Positions 1-9,431 of a stretch of 64,000 nt of DNA are shown here, piece by piece (the first letter of the stretch is position 1; every line of letters begins with the position of its first letter). A model generated the notes under the pieces. It did not search any database, was not told the DNA's origin, and saw only the letters and a list, made by a program, of their open reading frames with translations. The translations under genes were made by a program, and so were the position numbers. This stretch comes from Chrysopilus asiliformis (Eukaryota; Arthropoda; Insecta; Diptera; Rhagionidae), in NCBI GenBank assembly GCA_964034945.1, contig OZ035960.1, positions 63,969,970-64,033,969 on the forward strand. The letters are read 5' to 3'.

Positions 1-676
1 AGAAATAGCTTAAAAACTATTGGAAAAAATCGTTATACCTTCAGAACCTCCCGTTCCGAATTTTAAAATTCTAACACCAGATTTGTGATCAGCGACCCCG
101 AAAAGCCCCTAATGCAACTTTTTCCCGGAAGAAATGGGAAAAAGGATATTTGCGTTATCCTTATAGGACCTTTCGTTTTGAATTTTGAAAATCTAACACC
201 GGATTCGTGATCAGCGACCCCGAAAAGCCCCTAATGCCATTTTTCCCCGGAAAAAATGGGAAAAAGGATATTTGCGTTATCTTTACAGGACCTTCCGTTT
301 TGAATTTTGAAAATCTAACACCGGATTCGTGATCAGCGACCCCGAAAAGCCCCTAATGCCATTTTTCCCCGGAAAAAATGGGAAAAAGGATATTTGCGTT
401 ATCTTTACAGGACCTTCCGTTTTGAATTTTGAAAATCTAACACCGGATTCGTGATCAGCGACACCGAAAATCCCCTAATGCAATTTTTTCCCGGAAAAAA
501 TGGAAAAAGGATATTTGCGTTATCCTTATAGGACCCTTCGTTTTGAATTTTGAAAATCTAACACCGGATTCGTGATCAGCGACCCCAAAAACCCCCGAGT
601 GAAACTTTTCAGCCTCCTATTGAGCAGGATTCATGACGAAAATCACGGTCAGGTTAAACGATTTTATATATATAGA
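1..676 (-). mobile_element. Helitron-like element, family A (minus), cut by window edge
   Basis: Non-autonomous DINE-type Helitron read on the minus strand. Its 5' end (TC, preceded by A) lies at 676-675, in a TATATATAGAT context. Five tandem ~120-bp minisatellite units follow; their GATCAGCGAC word starts near 87, 209, 331, 453 and 573. The stretch 597-650 matches subterminal sequence also seen at 35.9 and 39.1 kb, but the tract between it and the 5' end is deleted. No protein is encoded. The Helitron assignment comes from better-preserved copies in this window that end in hairpin-CTAG. Confidence 0.6.
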
Positions 677-716
677 TTACCGAAACACTTTTATCTCTAT
701 ATATAAAATCGTTTAA

Positions 717-776
717 CCTGACTGAGTGAGTGACTGAGTGATTGACTGACTGACTGACTGACTGACTGACTGACTC
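717..776. repeat. (TGAC/TGAG)n microsatellite
   Basis: Tetranucleotide run just inside the Helitron 5' end. Equivalent (GTCA)n and (TCTG)n tracts sit at the same place in other copies (36067-36110, 35160-35195, 38930-38950), so it is a structural part of the family. Confidence 0.8.
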
Positions 777-827
777 ATCAACGCCCAGGCCAAACCTCTG
801 AAGCTAGAGACTTGAAACTCTGACAGT

Positions 828-2066
828 ATGTCCCAACCATTGCGTAGGCGCTCACTAAGCCGGGGTCGACAACATGGTTTTATGAAAGGCAGATCAACTA
901 CTACTAATTTGGTAGAGTTCTCAACTTTTTGTATCGACGAAATCGAAAACGGTTATCAAGTCGATTGCATTTATAACGATTTCAGCAAAGCATTTGATAA
1001 AATGAATCATCAAATTTTATTGTACAAGCTTATGTGTCTTAATTTCCCTAGTGGGTTTATCAATTGGTTGGAGTCATATTTGTTGAATCGGACTCAAAAA
1101 GTAATTTTTCGTGGCAAACTGTCGGCTGAGATACACAATTCCTCGGGGGTTCCACAAGGTTCTCATATTGGACCACTTCTATTTAATTTATTTATTAACG
1201 ACGTGAGCTCAATTTTTTCAAACTCGAAATGCCTTATTTATGCAGACGACGTGAAAATTTATGCAACTATTCGTAGTCGAAATGATCACTTGAAATTACA
1301 AGAAGATCTAGTTAAATTTTATGTTTGGTGTAATGACAACGATTTAGCTTTAAATATTTTAAAATGTAGCTGCATTTCTTATACGCGTAACAAAAATACA
1401 TCTATTCACCAGTACGCTCTAGACAATATCCAATTAGATAGAGTACAGGAGGTTAGAGACTTGGGAGTAATCTTCTGCTCTAATTTCTCCTTTTCCAACC
1501 ATATTGATGCCATTGTCAACAAGGCTAATTGTGTTCTTGGCTTCGCGAAACGCTGGTCTAAGGAGTTTAATGATCCATACTTAACGAAAGCTTTATATAT
1601 CACACTCGTTAGACCTATACTTGAATACGCTATCCCGGTATGGGATCCTTATTACAAAGTTCACGTCAGCCGGATTGAATCTGTTCAAAAAAGATTTCTG
1701 AGATTTGCACTAAGAAATCTTCCCTGGACTGACAGTATGAAACTTCCGCCCTACCAGTCACGCTTAGATCTGTTATCCCTTAAAACGCTTGAAGTCAGAC
1801 GACAAAATTTCAAAACTGTGTTTATTTTTAACATCCTATCCGGAACAATAAATTCTCCTTCGCTTCTCGGCGGGCTAAGTTTATGTGTACCTCTTCGTCA
1901 GCTTCGATCTTACAAGCCGCTCGCTATTCGTCCTCATCGTACTAATTACGGTCGTAATGAGCCAATTACGTCAATGTCACGGATGTTTAATGATAATTAT
2001 AACTTAATTGATTACAGTTTAAATGCCACACAAGTAAAGAACTTACTAAATCACAAATTTCTTTAA
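828..2066 (+). CDS. Reverse transcriptase, C-terminal part (5'-truncated LINE ORF2)
   Basis: An open frame of 412 codons. The first ~13 residues come from Helitron DNA, so the ATG at 828 is accidental; LINE sequence starts at the QHGFMKGRS motif, the RT fingers. Visible in order: SKAFDKMNH (first catalytic Asp region), SGVPQGSHIGPLLF (palm motif), YADDVKIY (catalytic Asp pair) and the thumb region ending FLRFALRNLPW. The endonuclease domain is missing. It is closely similar in plan to the second LINE at 48.7-53.2 kb. The absence of stops suggests a recent insertion, but without its 5' end the copy should be immobile. Clade assignment (Jockey/CR1 group) is by motif style only. Confidence 0.85.
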   Translation: MSQPLRRRSLSRGRQHGFMKGRSTTTNLVEFSTFCIDEIENGYQVDCIYNDFSKAFDKMNHQILLYKLMCLNFPSGFINWLESYLLNRTQKVIFRGKLSAEIHNSSGVPQGSHIGPLLFNLFINDVSSIFSNSKCLIYADDVKIYATIRSRNDHLKLQEDLVKFYVWCNDNDLALNILKCSCISYTRNKNTSIHQYALDNIQLDRVQEVRDLGVIFCSNFSFSNHIDAIVNKANCVLGFAKRWSKEFNDPYLTKALYITLVRPILEYAIPVWDPYYKVHVSRIESVQKRFLRFALRNLPWTDSMKLPPYQSRLDLLSLKTLEVRRQNFKTVFIFNILSGTINSPSLLGGLSLCVPLRQLRSYKPLAIRPHRTNYGRNEPITSMSRMFNDNYNLIDYSLNATQVKNLLNHKFL

Positions 2067-2125
2067 TGTAGTAATCAGCTCTGTTTTGATGAATGAATGA
2101 ATAAATAAAAAAATATATTGTATTT
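866..2125 (+). mobile_element. 5'-truncated LINE (Jockey/CR1-group) copy
   Basis: The insertion begins inside the reverse transcriptase coding region, the usual result of incomplete target-primed reverse transcription. It ends in a GAATGAATGAATAAATAAAAAA-like tail near 2091-2112. Both flanks are one Helitron leader, as shown by the unbroken copy at 39000-39080. Target duplications were not resolved. Confidence 0.75.
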
Positions 2126-2665
2126 TATAAAATTTTACCCCTAAGGGGGTGAACGGGGGGTAAAGGGGGTTTGGGTGTTTTTAAACCGTGATTTTCGCCA
2201 TTAATCCTGCTCAATAGGAGGCTGAAAAGTTTCACTCGGGGGTTTTCGGGGTCGCTGATCACGAATCCAGTAGTAGATTTTCAAAATTCAAAACGGAAGG
2301 TCTTGTAAGGATAACGCAAATATCCTTTTTCCCATTTTTTCCGGGAAAAATGGCATTAGGGGCTTTTCGGTTTCGCTGATCACGAATCCGGTGTTAGATT
2401 TTCAAAATTCAAAACGGAAGATCCTGGAAGGATAACGCAAATATCATTTTTTCCCATTTTCCGGAAAAAAATGGCATTAGGGGGTTTTCGGGGTCGCTGA
2501 TCACGAATCCGGTGTTAGATTTTCAAAATTCAAAACGGAAGATCCTGGAAGGATAACGCAAATATCAATTTTTCCCATTTTCCGGAAAAAAATGGCATTA
2601 GGGGGTTTTCGGGGTCGCTGATCACGAATCCGGTATTAGATTTTCAAAATTCAAAACGGAAGGTC

Positions 2666-2899
2666 TGTAGATATAATTTAGATGTAATCTACATATATTT
2701 TAAAATAAAACTATATTTTTGGTCACTATTTAATATTTAATGTTGAATTAATTAAAATTGACATAATAATGAAAAAATGAAATTAAAATTATTTTGCTTA
2801 AAAATCAATGATAAAAAGATTTTTAAATAACAAAATTTCAAAGTATAAAAATGTAAAATCTCATATTAATTTAAAATATTAAAATTAACTGTCGCCACA
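2666..2899 (-). repeat. 3' LTR (234 bp) of the CsRn1-like element
   Basis: On the minus strand it begins TGTGGCGACAG and ends ATATCTACA, giving TG...CA termini. Its end portion (2666 to about 2810) repeats at 14508-14651 with few differences. A purine-rich tract abuts it at 2900. Confidence 0.85.
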
Positions 2900-2912
2900 G
2901 TACTCCCCTCCC
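2900..2912 (-). other. Polypurine tract
   Basis: Minus-strand GGGAGGGGAGTAC lies directly against the LTR start, the expected position for plus-strand DNA priming. Confidence 0.75.
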
Positions 2913-2965
2913 AGTGAACGGCCAAGAAATAAATAAATTTTAATTTCTTAAACGGAACGAAAATT

Positions 2966-4762
2966 CTAAGTAAACCTTAAGTTCTTTTTAGACGAGGAAT
3001 TTTGTGACTGGATAGTTGAATTTAAAGTATTTATGTTGGAAACATTCTCAACAAAACAAGGCTTAAGTCTATCAATCGAGATATTAACCTTTTTGTTTTT
3101 AATTTTTAACGTAAAATATTTATAAGTTCTGTGAATTACTAAATAAGGACCTGTGTATGGTGATTGTAATGCAGATCTAATAGAATCTGTTCTTACAAGA
3201 ATATGTGGACAAGTTTTTAAATCCTTAAAAACAAAAACTGATTTAACCAGAAATAGGTTTAACTTCTTGTAAAGCGTTACGCAATGATTTAATAAAATCA
3301 GATTGATAAACTAATTTAGATGGAGAATTAAGAAAATCACTTGGTAATCTCAAATTTTCGCCAAAAAGTAATTCTGCCGAAGAACAATCAAAATCTTCTC
3401 TAAAAGCAGTTCGCAAACCTAAAAGAATTAATGGCAGGGAATGAATCCAAGAATTTCTATCACAGTGACACATAATAGCTGATTTCAAAGTTCGATGGAA
3501 TCTTTCAATCAACCCATTAGATTTAGGATTATAAGCAGTAGTTCTATTTCGTTTAAAGCCTAATAATTTAGATAATTCCGAAAAAAGCTCTGATTCAAAC
3601 TGAGAACCACGATCAGTAACAATGGTAATTGGAATGCCAAATCTAAAAATCCATTCTTTAAAAATAGCATTCGCGACAGTTTCACTGCGAATATCAGTAA
3701 TTGGTATGACTTCAGGCCAACGTGTGTAACGATCGGTAATTGTTACACAATACCGAAAATTTTCTGATGTTGGTAAAGGACCAATTAGATCAACATGGAT
3801 ATGCTCAAATCGTTGACTGATTAAGGGAAAAACTTCAGTTTCACTCTTCACATGCCGAGAAATTTTAGATTTTTGGCAAACCAAACAATTTTTAGCCCAA
3901 TTTCAAATATCTTTATTTAACGAAGGCCAGATAAATTTTTTAGATATAATTTTGACTGACGCCCGAATACTAGGATGTGAGAAATTGTGTAAATTTTGAA
4001 AAACAATGTTTCGAAATTGTTTGGGAATATATGGTCGAATCGTATTAGTAGAATTATCGCACCAAATAAACTTATCAGAACCAATTATTGGAAATTTTGT
4101 GAAATATATTGATGAATTGTTTTCTAGAAGATCCTTAAGTTCTTCATCATCCCTTTGAGAATTTGCAATTTGGACATAATCGATTGATTCAAAAATATTT
4201 ATTGAATCTACTCTTGATAAAGAATCAGCTACAACATTATCGTGAACTGACTAATATAGTCAAGGTGTCGAACTTGTCGAGGAGAAGCTTTTTCTAAATT
4301 TTGAATTAATGCATAAGTTAAAGGTTTGTGATCAGTGAATAAAGTAAATTCACGACCTTCTAAAATAAATTTGAAGTGTTTAATGGAATAGTACGCTGCT
4401 AGAAGTTCTCTATCATAAGTACTATATTGTTGTTGCGCTGAATTTAATTAAACTGAATAGAAACCTAATGGACACCAAATATTACCAACAAGTTGTTGAA
4501 TAACTGCTCCTATAGATTTATCAGATGCATCAACCATTAAAGATAATTTAGAAGATGTTGAAGGATGAACTAAAAGAGTGGCGGAACAAAGTTTGTTTTT
4601 ACACAGTTCAAAAGATCGCATAGCATCGTCAGTCCAATTAATTTTCCTCCGATCATTTTTCTTACTACCTTCAAGAAATTTATTCAAATGTAATTGGTCT
4701 TCAGCGGCATTAGCGAAGAATTTTCGATAAAAATGTATCATTCCTAAAAACCGTCTAATGTG
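2966..4762 (-). pseudogene. pol: RNase H and integrase of the CsRn1-like element (degenerate)
   Basis: Reading from 4762 down: RT end (RRFLGMIHFYRKF); RNase H with LSLMVDASDKSIGAV at about 4550 and TDHKPLTYAL at about 4345; an integrase zinc-binding region with a CLVC pair near 3880; an integrase catalytic core with the three acidic positions in DLIGPLP, TDRGSQFES and IERFHR; and a C-terminal GPY/F-type module (TGPYLVIH) near 3150. The frame closes at 2966-2968. In-frame stops at 3243 and near 3890, plus a disruption near 4250, make it non-functional. Integrase and RNase H would act in cDNA synthesis and insertion. Confidence 0.85.
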
Positions 4763-5710
4763 CCTATTCTTAAAATGTAAGATTGCTCTGTATCTGTAAC
4801 TTTACATTTTCAGTCCACTTTGCTATTCACAAACTGTAACTTTGACATTCTGTATCTGTAACTAGCTGTCAAATCATCTGTAAGTTTATGCCGAGAGAAA
4901 ACTTATCCATAAGGTTACATTTTTTAAGAAAAATGCAAAATTTTAAGAATAAAGGAAATATGTCGGACTTAATATTGTTGTATAATGGATGGGAAGAAGA
5001 TTCTGAGTTTGCGAGGGCGACGTGAAGTTAATAATCCTAATGATTTTAATACAACAAAAGTCGATCTAGTATTTAAAGATGCTAGAGCATAATGAATTTT
5101 TTTCGCGTCCGGTTGGCATTTGAATTGACTTTTGCCTTGGCCTTCCTTGGAATATATAGCATTTAAGACTCATTTGTTGTAAGAAACATTTTTTTTAACA
5201 ATGTTTTTTATTTGTTATAGGGCAAACAAATTTGTTATAGGGCCGACAAAATGTGAAGCAGCTGATTTAATTGCAATTCAATTAAACTATTTTATTTTTT
5301 CGGTTATTCTTTCTCAAGTGTGTTTTATTATTTCGCTTTATTTACATATTTTCTGAATAATAATGAAGTTGTCTGTCAAAGTTGAGATAATTTTTGTTAT
5401 TACATCGATTGGTAACAAGATACATTATGATAAAAGCTATGACGAGAATGAATGCAATATTTTTTTACGTTTATTCGCGCTTGCCGTAAATAGACCGTGA
5501 GTAGATATCATACGGTTGATTTAGGTTTCATGAAACTAAACAAAAAGTTTCTTATTTTCCAACGATGAGAAGGAATTACAAATCAAATTGGAACAAGACT
5601 ACAGTTACAGTTTGTGAATACCAATTTGGAATCTAATGTAAAATTAGTGTGGATCATGTGGAACATGTAAAGTTACAGTTGCAGATACATTTACATTCGT
5701 GAATAGCCCC
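4763..5710. mobile_element. TIR DNA element inserted in RT (GGGCTATTCAC type)
   Basis: Inserted within the RT thumb coding of the LTR element: coding resumes on both sides. The ends form an imperfect inverted repeat, GTGCCTATTCTTAAAATGTA on the left and the complement of CATTTACATTCGTGAATAG on the right. Subterminal CTGTATCTGTAACTTTACAT-like words are also inverted. There is no transposase frame. The terminal word GGGC-ATTCAC is shared with the short MITE at 60284. Target duplication was not resolved. Confidence 0.55.
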
Positions 5711-5753
5711 ATAAGTTCCTTAACAGTATCGGGAAGCTTGAAATCTGAAATAA
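5711..5753 (-). pseudogene. RT thumb remnant of the CsRn1-like element
   Basis: A 43-bp coding island between two insertions. On the minus strand it reads VISDFKLPDTVKEL, the stretch just before the RRFLGM motif at 4762, so it proves that the TIR element at 4763 and the hAT at 5762 both landed in RT. Confidence 0.65.
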
Positions 5754-5804
5754 CCTTAACACAGTGGCGTGCGGTGCAAACCACATAAAGGTGCGCAGAC
5801 TTCT

Positions 5805-6113
5805 CTAAACTTTGTACACCAAATCGATTCTGCGTTCTGATTTTGCAAAATCATCAATTACATTGTCATAGAAGGAGCCGGAAACTTTTAGTGTGGACAA
5901 AAAAGAGCTTTCAATGGATATCAATGACAAGGCAGAAAGTCTTTCTTGACCCATTGTATTTCTTATGTAAGATTTAATTCTTTTTAGAGCTGAAAATGTC
6001 CGCTCTACCCCAGCTGTCGCACATGGAATGGTTAATATTAAATTTATTAATTTTTTGGTTTCCGTTAAGACATTAATCAATCCACATTCTTCGATGTGAC
6101 TAAGAAGCTCCAA
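5805..6113 (-). pseudogene. hAT transposase C-terminal fragment, copy 1
   Basis: 102 codons ending near the element terminus. The core IPCATAGVERTFSALKRIK and the following RLSALSLISIES are the signature of the hAT C-terminal dimerisation domain. The catalytic DDE/RW region is absent. A separate N-terminal fragment (start MSIHTRDVSLLLKQ, minus strand, 6266 down to 6127) lies just upstream. The gene is thus internally deleted, with its two ends brought together. Confidence 0.8.
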
Positions 6114-6552
6114 ACAATTTTTTCCTTTAACAGTCTGTACTTTTCTGAATCAAATCAATTTTAGGAATAGGACGACTTTTCTTGATAAAAATATTTTTAT
6201 CTTCTAAATTTAGCCTTGAGAAAGGCTGTTTTAATAATAAACTTACGTCACGGGTATGAATACTCATATTTTCCAAAGAAAATCAACACGCAAATCGCAA
6301 ATTCAGTGATTATCCAACAAAGTCTAACCAAAGAATGAGCTTCCACCAAAAAAATCATTCGAAAAACGGCTTCCCATTTTTTACATATCATTCCCATTCA
6401 CGTTGCAACAGTTTATTCATTGAAATCGACGGATCGCTGCGCATTTAAATCGCTGCGCCTGAAACATGAATGATACACGAACAAAACCACTTTCTGTATA
6501 ACCTTAACACAGTGGCGTGCGGTGCAAACCACATAAAGGTGCGCAGACTTCT

Positions 6553-6861
6553 CTAAACTTTGTACACCAAATCGATTCTGCGTTCTGATTTTGCAAAATC
6601 ATCAATTACATTGTCATAGAAGGAGCCGGAAACTTTTAGTGTGGACAAAAAAGAGCTTTCAATGGATATCAATGACAAGGCAGAAAGTCTTTCTTGACCC
6701 ATTGTATTTCTTATGTAAGATTTAATTCTTTTTAGAGCTGAAAATGTCCGCTCTACCCCAGCTGTCGCACATGGAATGGTTAATATTAAATTTATTAATT
6801 TTTTGGTTTCCGTTAAGACATTAATCAATCCACATTCTTCGATGTGACTAAGAAGCTCCAA
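6553..6861 (-). pseudogene. hAT transposase C-terminal fragment, copy 2
   Basis: Identical protein to the 5805-6113 fragment, in the second unit of the tandem duplication; its N-terminal partner is at 7014-6875. Perfect identity points to a very recent duplication or an assembly artefact. Confidence 0.8.
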
Positions 6862-7246
6862 ACAATTTTTTCCTTTAACAGTCTGTACTTTTCTGAATCA
6901 AATCAATTTTAGGAATAGGACGACTTTTCTTGATAAAAATATTTTTATCTTCTAAATTTAGCCTTGAGAAAGGCTGTTTTAATAATAAACTTACGTCACG
7001 GGTATGAATACTCATATTTTCCAAAGAAAATCAACACGCAAATCGCAAATTCAGTGATTATCCAACAAAGTCTAACCAAAGAATGAGCTTCCACCAAAAA
7101 AATCATTCGAAAAACGGCTTCCCATTTTTTACATATCATTCCCATTCACGTTGCAACAGTTTATTCATTGAAATCGACGGATCGCTGCGCATTTAAATCG
7201 CTGCGCCTGAAACATGAATGATACACGAACAAAACCACTTTCTGTA

Positions 7247-8198
7247 CGTCAAAAAATTCATTGAAACATGCGTTGATGTGCGATAGCTTCTCATATAGAG
7301 TCCAGCGCAGCAACTCTACAGCGCTTATGAAGAAAAATCGAATGCTAAGTTCCCCCTTTACGAAACTTTTACTTGTGCGTCTCGTCCAAGTATTCGAATT
7401 TGTTTTTCCTCTTTCATTTTGGTTCTTTGGAGGTGCATTGATTTACTGCGCGAGAAGCATATTGAATATGAAGATAGTTCGTACATCGAATGGCTGTGTT
7501 CTGTGTCGGATTTTTCTATGAATATGTGTGTAGAGTATCCCAGCAGAAAATTTTTGGTGCGCTTCCTCAAGAAGCAACATACGCGCGCTTCTTCTTCACT
7601 GCCAAAAGAAGCTACAAGGGAGCACAATGATTTTCTTTGGATGAGTCATTCTCCTTAACGGTGCAGAAAAACTATTTCACAATAAAAACTCAAGTGCAGT
7701 GAGAAAAGTTATAGTATAGAGGCAATAAATTGAATTTGCAGTAGTGCAATAAATCATTTTTTGGAATTTGCGAAATAAGAAACCGGTAAGTAAAAATTTT
7801 TCATATGTGCTTTGAGCACAATATTTTTTTTTTTTGGTTTTTAATGTCAATTACCTTACAGATTAGCTACGTTAAAACTATAGTTGTTAAACAACCCATA
7901 CAAAAATGGGTCCATTTATTTTTTGACCGCAATCTTCTAATGCAGTTGAACTGGGATGGAGTACAAAAAAAGAAAGCGGCAAAAAACAAAAAAAATTTTA
8001 ATAAAATTGTTTTTGATGAGTTACCTAAATCACGTACGACATTATTTATTTTTTATATTTCAATAGAAGCTGTAAAAACTGAAAATTTCGGATATGGAGA
8101 TTTCGAAAAGGTCATGAGAGTCGGTTTCCGGCATGCATAAGTCATATAAATTAAATTTTAAACCAAAGCCGCTTCATTAAAGCAAATTTTTGAATTGA
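7247..8198. other. hAT-internal and unassigned sequence
   Basis: 7247-7478 matches the internal part of hAT copy 2 (18534-18773). 7479-8198 is AT-rich with short open frames on both strands, none with a recognisable domain or supporting splice sites. Confidence 0.5.
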
Positions 8199-8800
8199 TT
8201 TTTATACCCGCATGGTGAAACCAAAGGGTATATTAACTTTGCCTTACCGTTTGTAACGCCAAGATCCCGTCATCGCACAAAAAAATGAATTACACCAGTG
8301 TGTTTAGAATGATAAAAAAAGTTGAATTTAGCATGTCCGTCCGTCTGTCTGTCCGTCCGTCTGTCTGTCCGTCCGTCTGTCTGTCCGTCTGTCTGTCTGT
8401 CCGTCCGTCTGTCTGTGGCGCGGATTGCGGGCGCACGGATTGAGCTACAGACTTGAAATTTGGCACAGGTCCGTTTTTCGTAAAATGCGAGGCTAAGTTC
8501 GTTAATGGGCAAAAATGGACCATTAGGGGGGGTATCCCCCATACGAACGAAATCGTTTTTTGTGAATATCCCGAAAACGGTGCATCTTATCAAAAAAGTC
8601 CAAGAACAAAAGTTATTTAGGATATAATTCTACATAAAACTCCCATACATCAAAATCCAATTGGAATAAATTTTAAAAAATCTTATTGGAAAGTTTAACT
8701 TCAAAGTGGAATTTTGGTACAACTGTTCAAATTTTGATACGAATATCACCATACGGGTCTCCAATGATTGCCAGATAGGCAATTATAGCTTTTGTTATGT
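8199..8800 (+). mobile_element. Family X repeat (TTTATACCCGTATGG), copy 1
   Basis: A ~600-bp dispersed repeat of unknown class. It starts TTTATACCCGCATGGTGAAA, holds a (GTCC/GTCTG)n microsatellite, a G/C homopolymer-prone site flanking TATCCCCC, and ends with a GCCAGATAGGCAATTATAGC word. Other copies are at 28275 (interrupted), 32905, 39614 and 54475. No coding capacity and no clear terminal repeats. Confidence 0.7.
8335..8416. repeat. (GTCCGTCCGTCTGTCT)n microsatellite
   Basis: Tract of GTCC and GTCT tetramers inside the family X repeat; equivalent tracts occur in the copies at 29704, 33300 and 40000. Confidence 0.85.
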
Positions 8801-8907
8801 TTTTTTATAAATTCATTTTTGTAACGCGAAATACTGTTTTTTTTCTTCTTTAAGATGTTAATGTTGTAAAATAAAATTAAGAATAAAACTATCAACCTTT
8901 TATTATT

Positions 8908-9022
8908 TATGTTGTAGGAAATATTTTTTCGGTTTAACCGCGTAAATATTGTTTAGATAAATATTTATTTACCTTAACAATATTTACGCGGTTAAACCGA
9001 AAAAACCTTTCCTACAACATAA
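8908..9022. repeat. Inverted repeat / small foldback element
   Basis: Arms of ~45 bp (TATGTTGTAGGAAATATTTT on the left, its near complement on the right, sharing CGGTTTAACCGCGTAAATAT) separated by a ~25-bp AT-rich loop. It would form a strong hairpin and looks like a foldback MITE. Confidence 0.65.
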
Positions 9023-9431
9023 TGTCGAACCGCGAAAACCTAAAATTATATTTTATTATTTATTTTGGAATAGAATGTACCATAATTCGTCAGGAGAGAG
9101 TTTTAAGAGAGCGCTGAAACTTCTTCTCCGCACATTCTTTTTAAGCGCTCCAGAAGCGTTCTTACTGCAGCTAGTTTGGAGCGCTACCCCGCGTAGGACA
9201 TGCAATGTAAAAAAGTAAATGAAGAGGAATGGGAAAATGAAGCACTTCTGGCTTCTGTGGAGGCGCTCTTTTTGCGCTGTTGAAGCGCTCCATTTCCTAC
9301 TGGGATTAGAGACATAATAGGGGTATTTAAGATGTTTCTAGTCTTGTATCGTTGTAAAAGTGTAAGATTGTATGAAATTTGTGTGGAATTTTTTTGATTC
9401 GTTCAAATTATTTTATTTGAACGAATTTGTC
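9023..9431. other. Unassigned, AGCGCT-rich stretch and hAT right part
   Basis: 9090-9290 holds repeated GAGCGCT/AAGCGCTCC words in both orientations, possibly a decayed inverted-repeat element. 9394-9432 matches the right part of hAT copy 2. No gene seen. Confidence 0.4.

Larger units (their letters stand above)
694..2665 (+). mobile_element. Helitron-like element, family A (plus), split by a LINE and cut by an LTR
   Basis: The 5' end (A|TC) is at about 694, only ~17 bp from the 5' end of the opposite-facing copy at 676, so the two are head to head. It is followed by a TGAC microsatellite, then the family's conserved leader (CATCAACGCCCA onward). The leader is broken near 866 by a LINE and resumes near 2125 with the GGGGGT-rich tract. 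Four minisatellite units follow from about 2235. The element stops abruptly at 2665, where the LTR of a gypsy-like element begins. Confidence 0.6.
5751..7246. repeat. Perfect 748-bp tandem duplication of the hAT end
   Basis: Unit 1 is 5751-6498 and unit 2 is 6499-7246. I saw no difference between them by eye, and both contain the same 102-codon transposase fragment. The unit includes the flanking TAACCTTAACA, so the duplication arose after insertion. Confidence 0.85.

Noticed and set aside
7805..8140. 111-codon plus frame beginning MCFEHNIFFFWFL
   Set aside because: Low-complexity, AT-driven composition, no domain, no second copy in hAT element 2.
8335..8416. CRISPR-like regular repeats
   Set aside because: These are tetranucleotide microsatellites without unique spacers, in a eukaryotic repeat.
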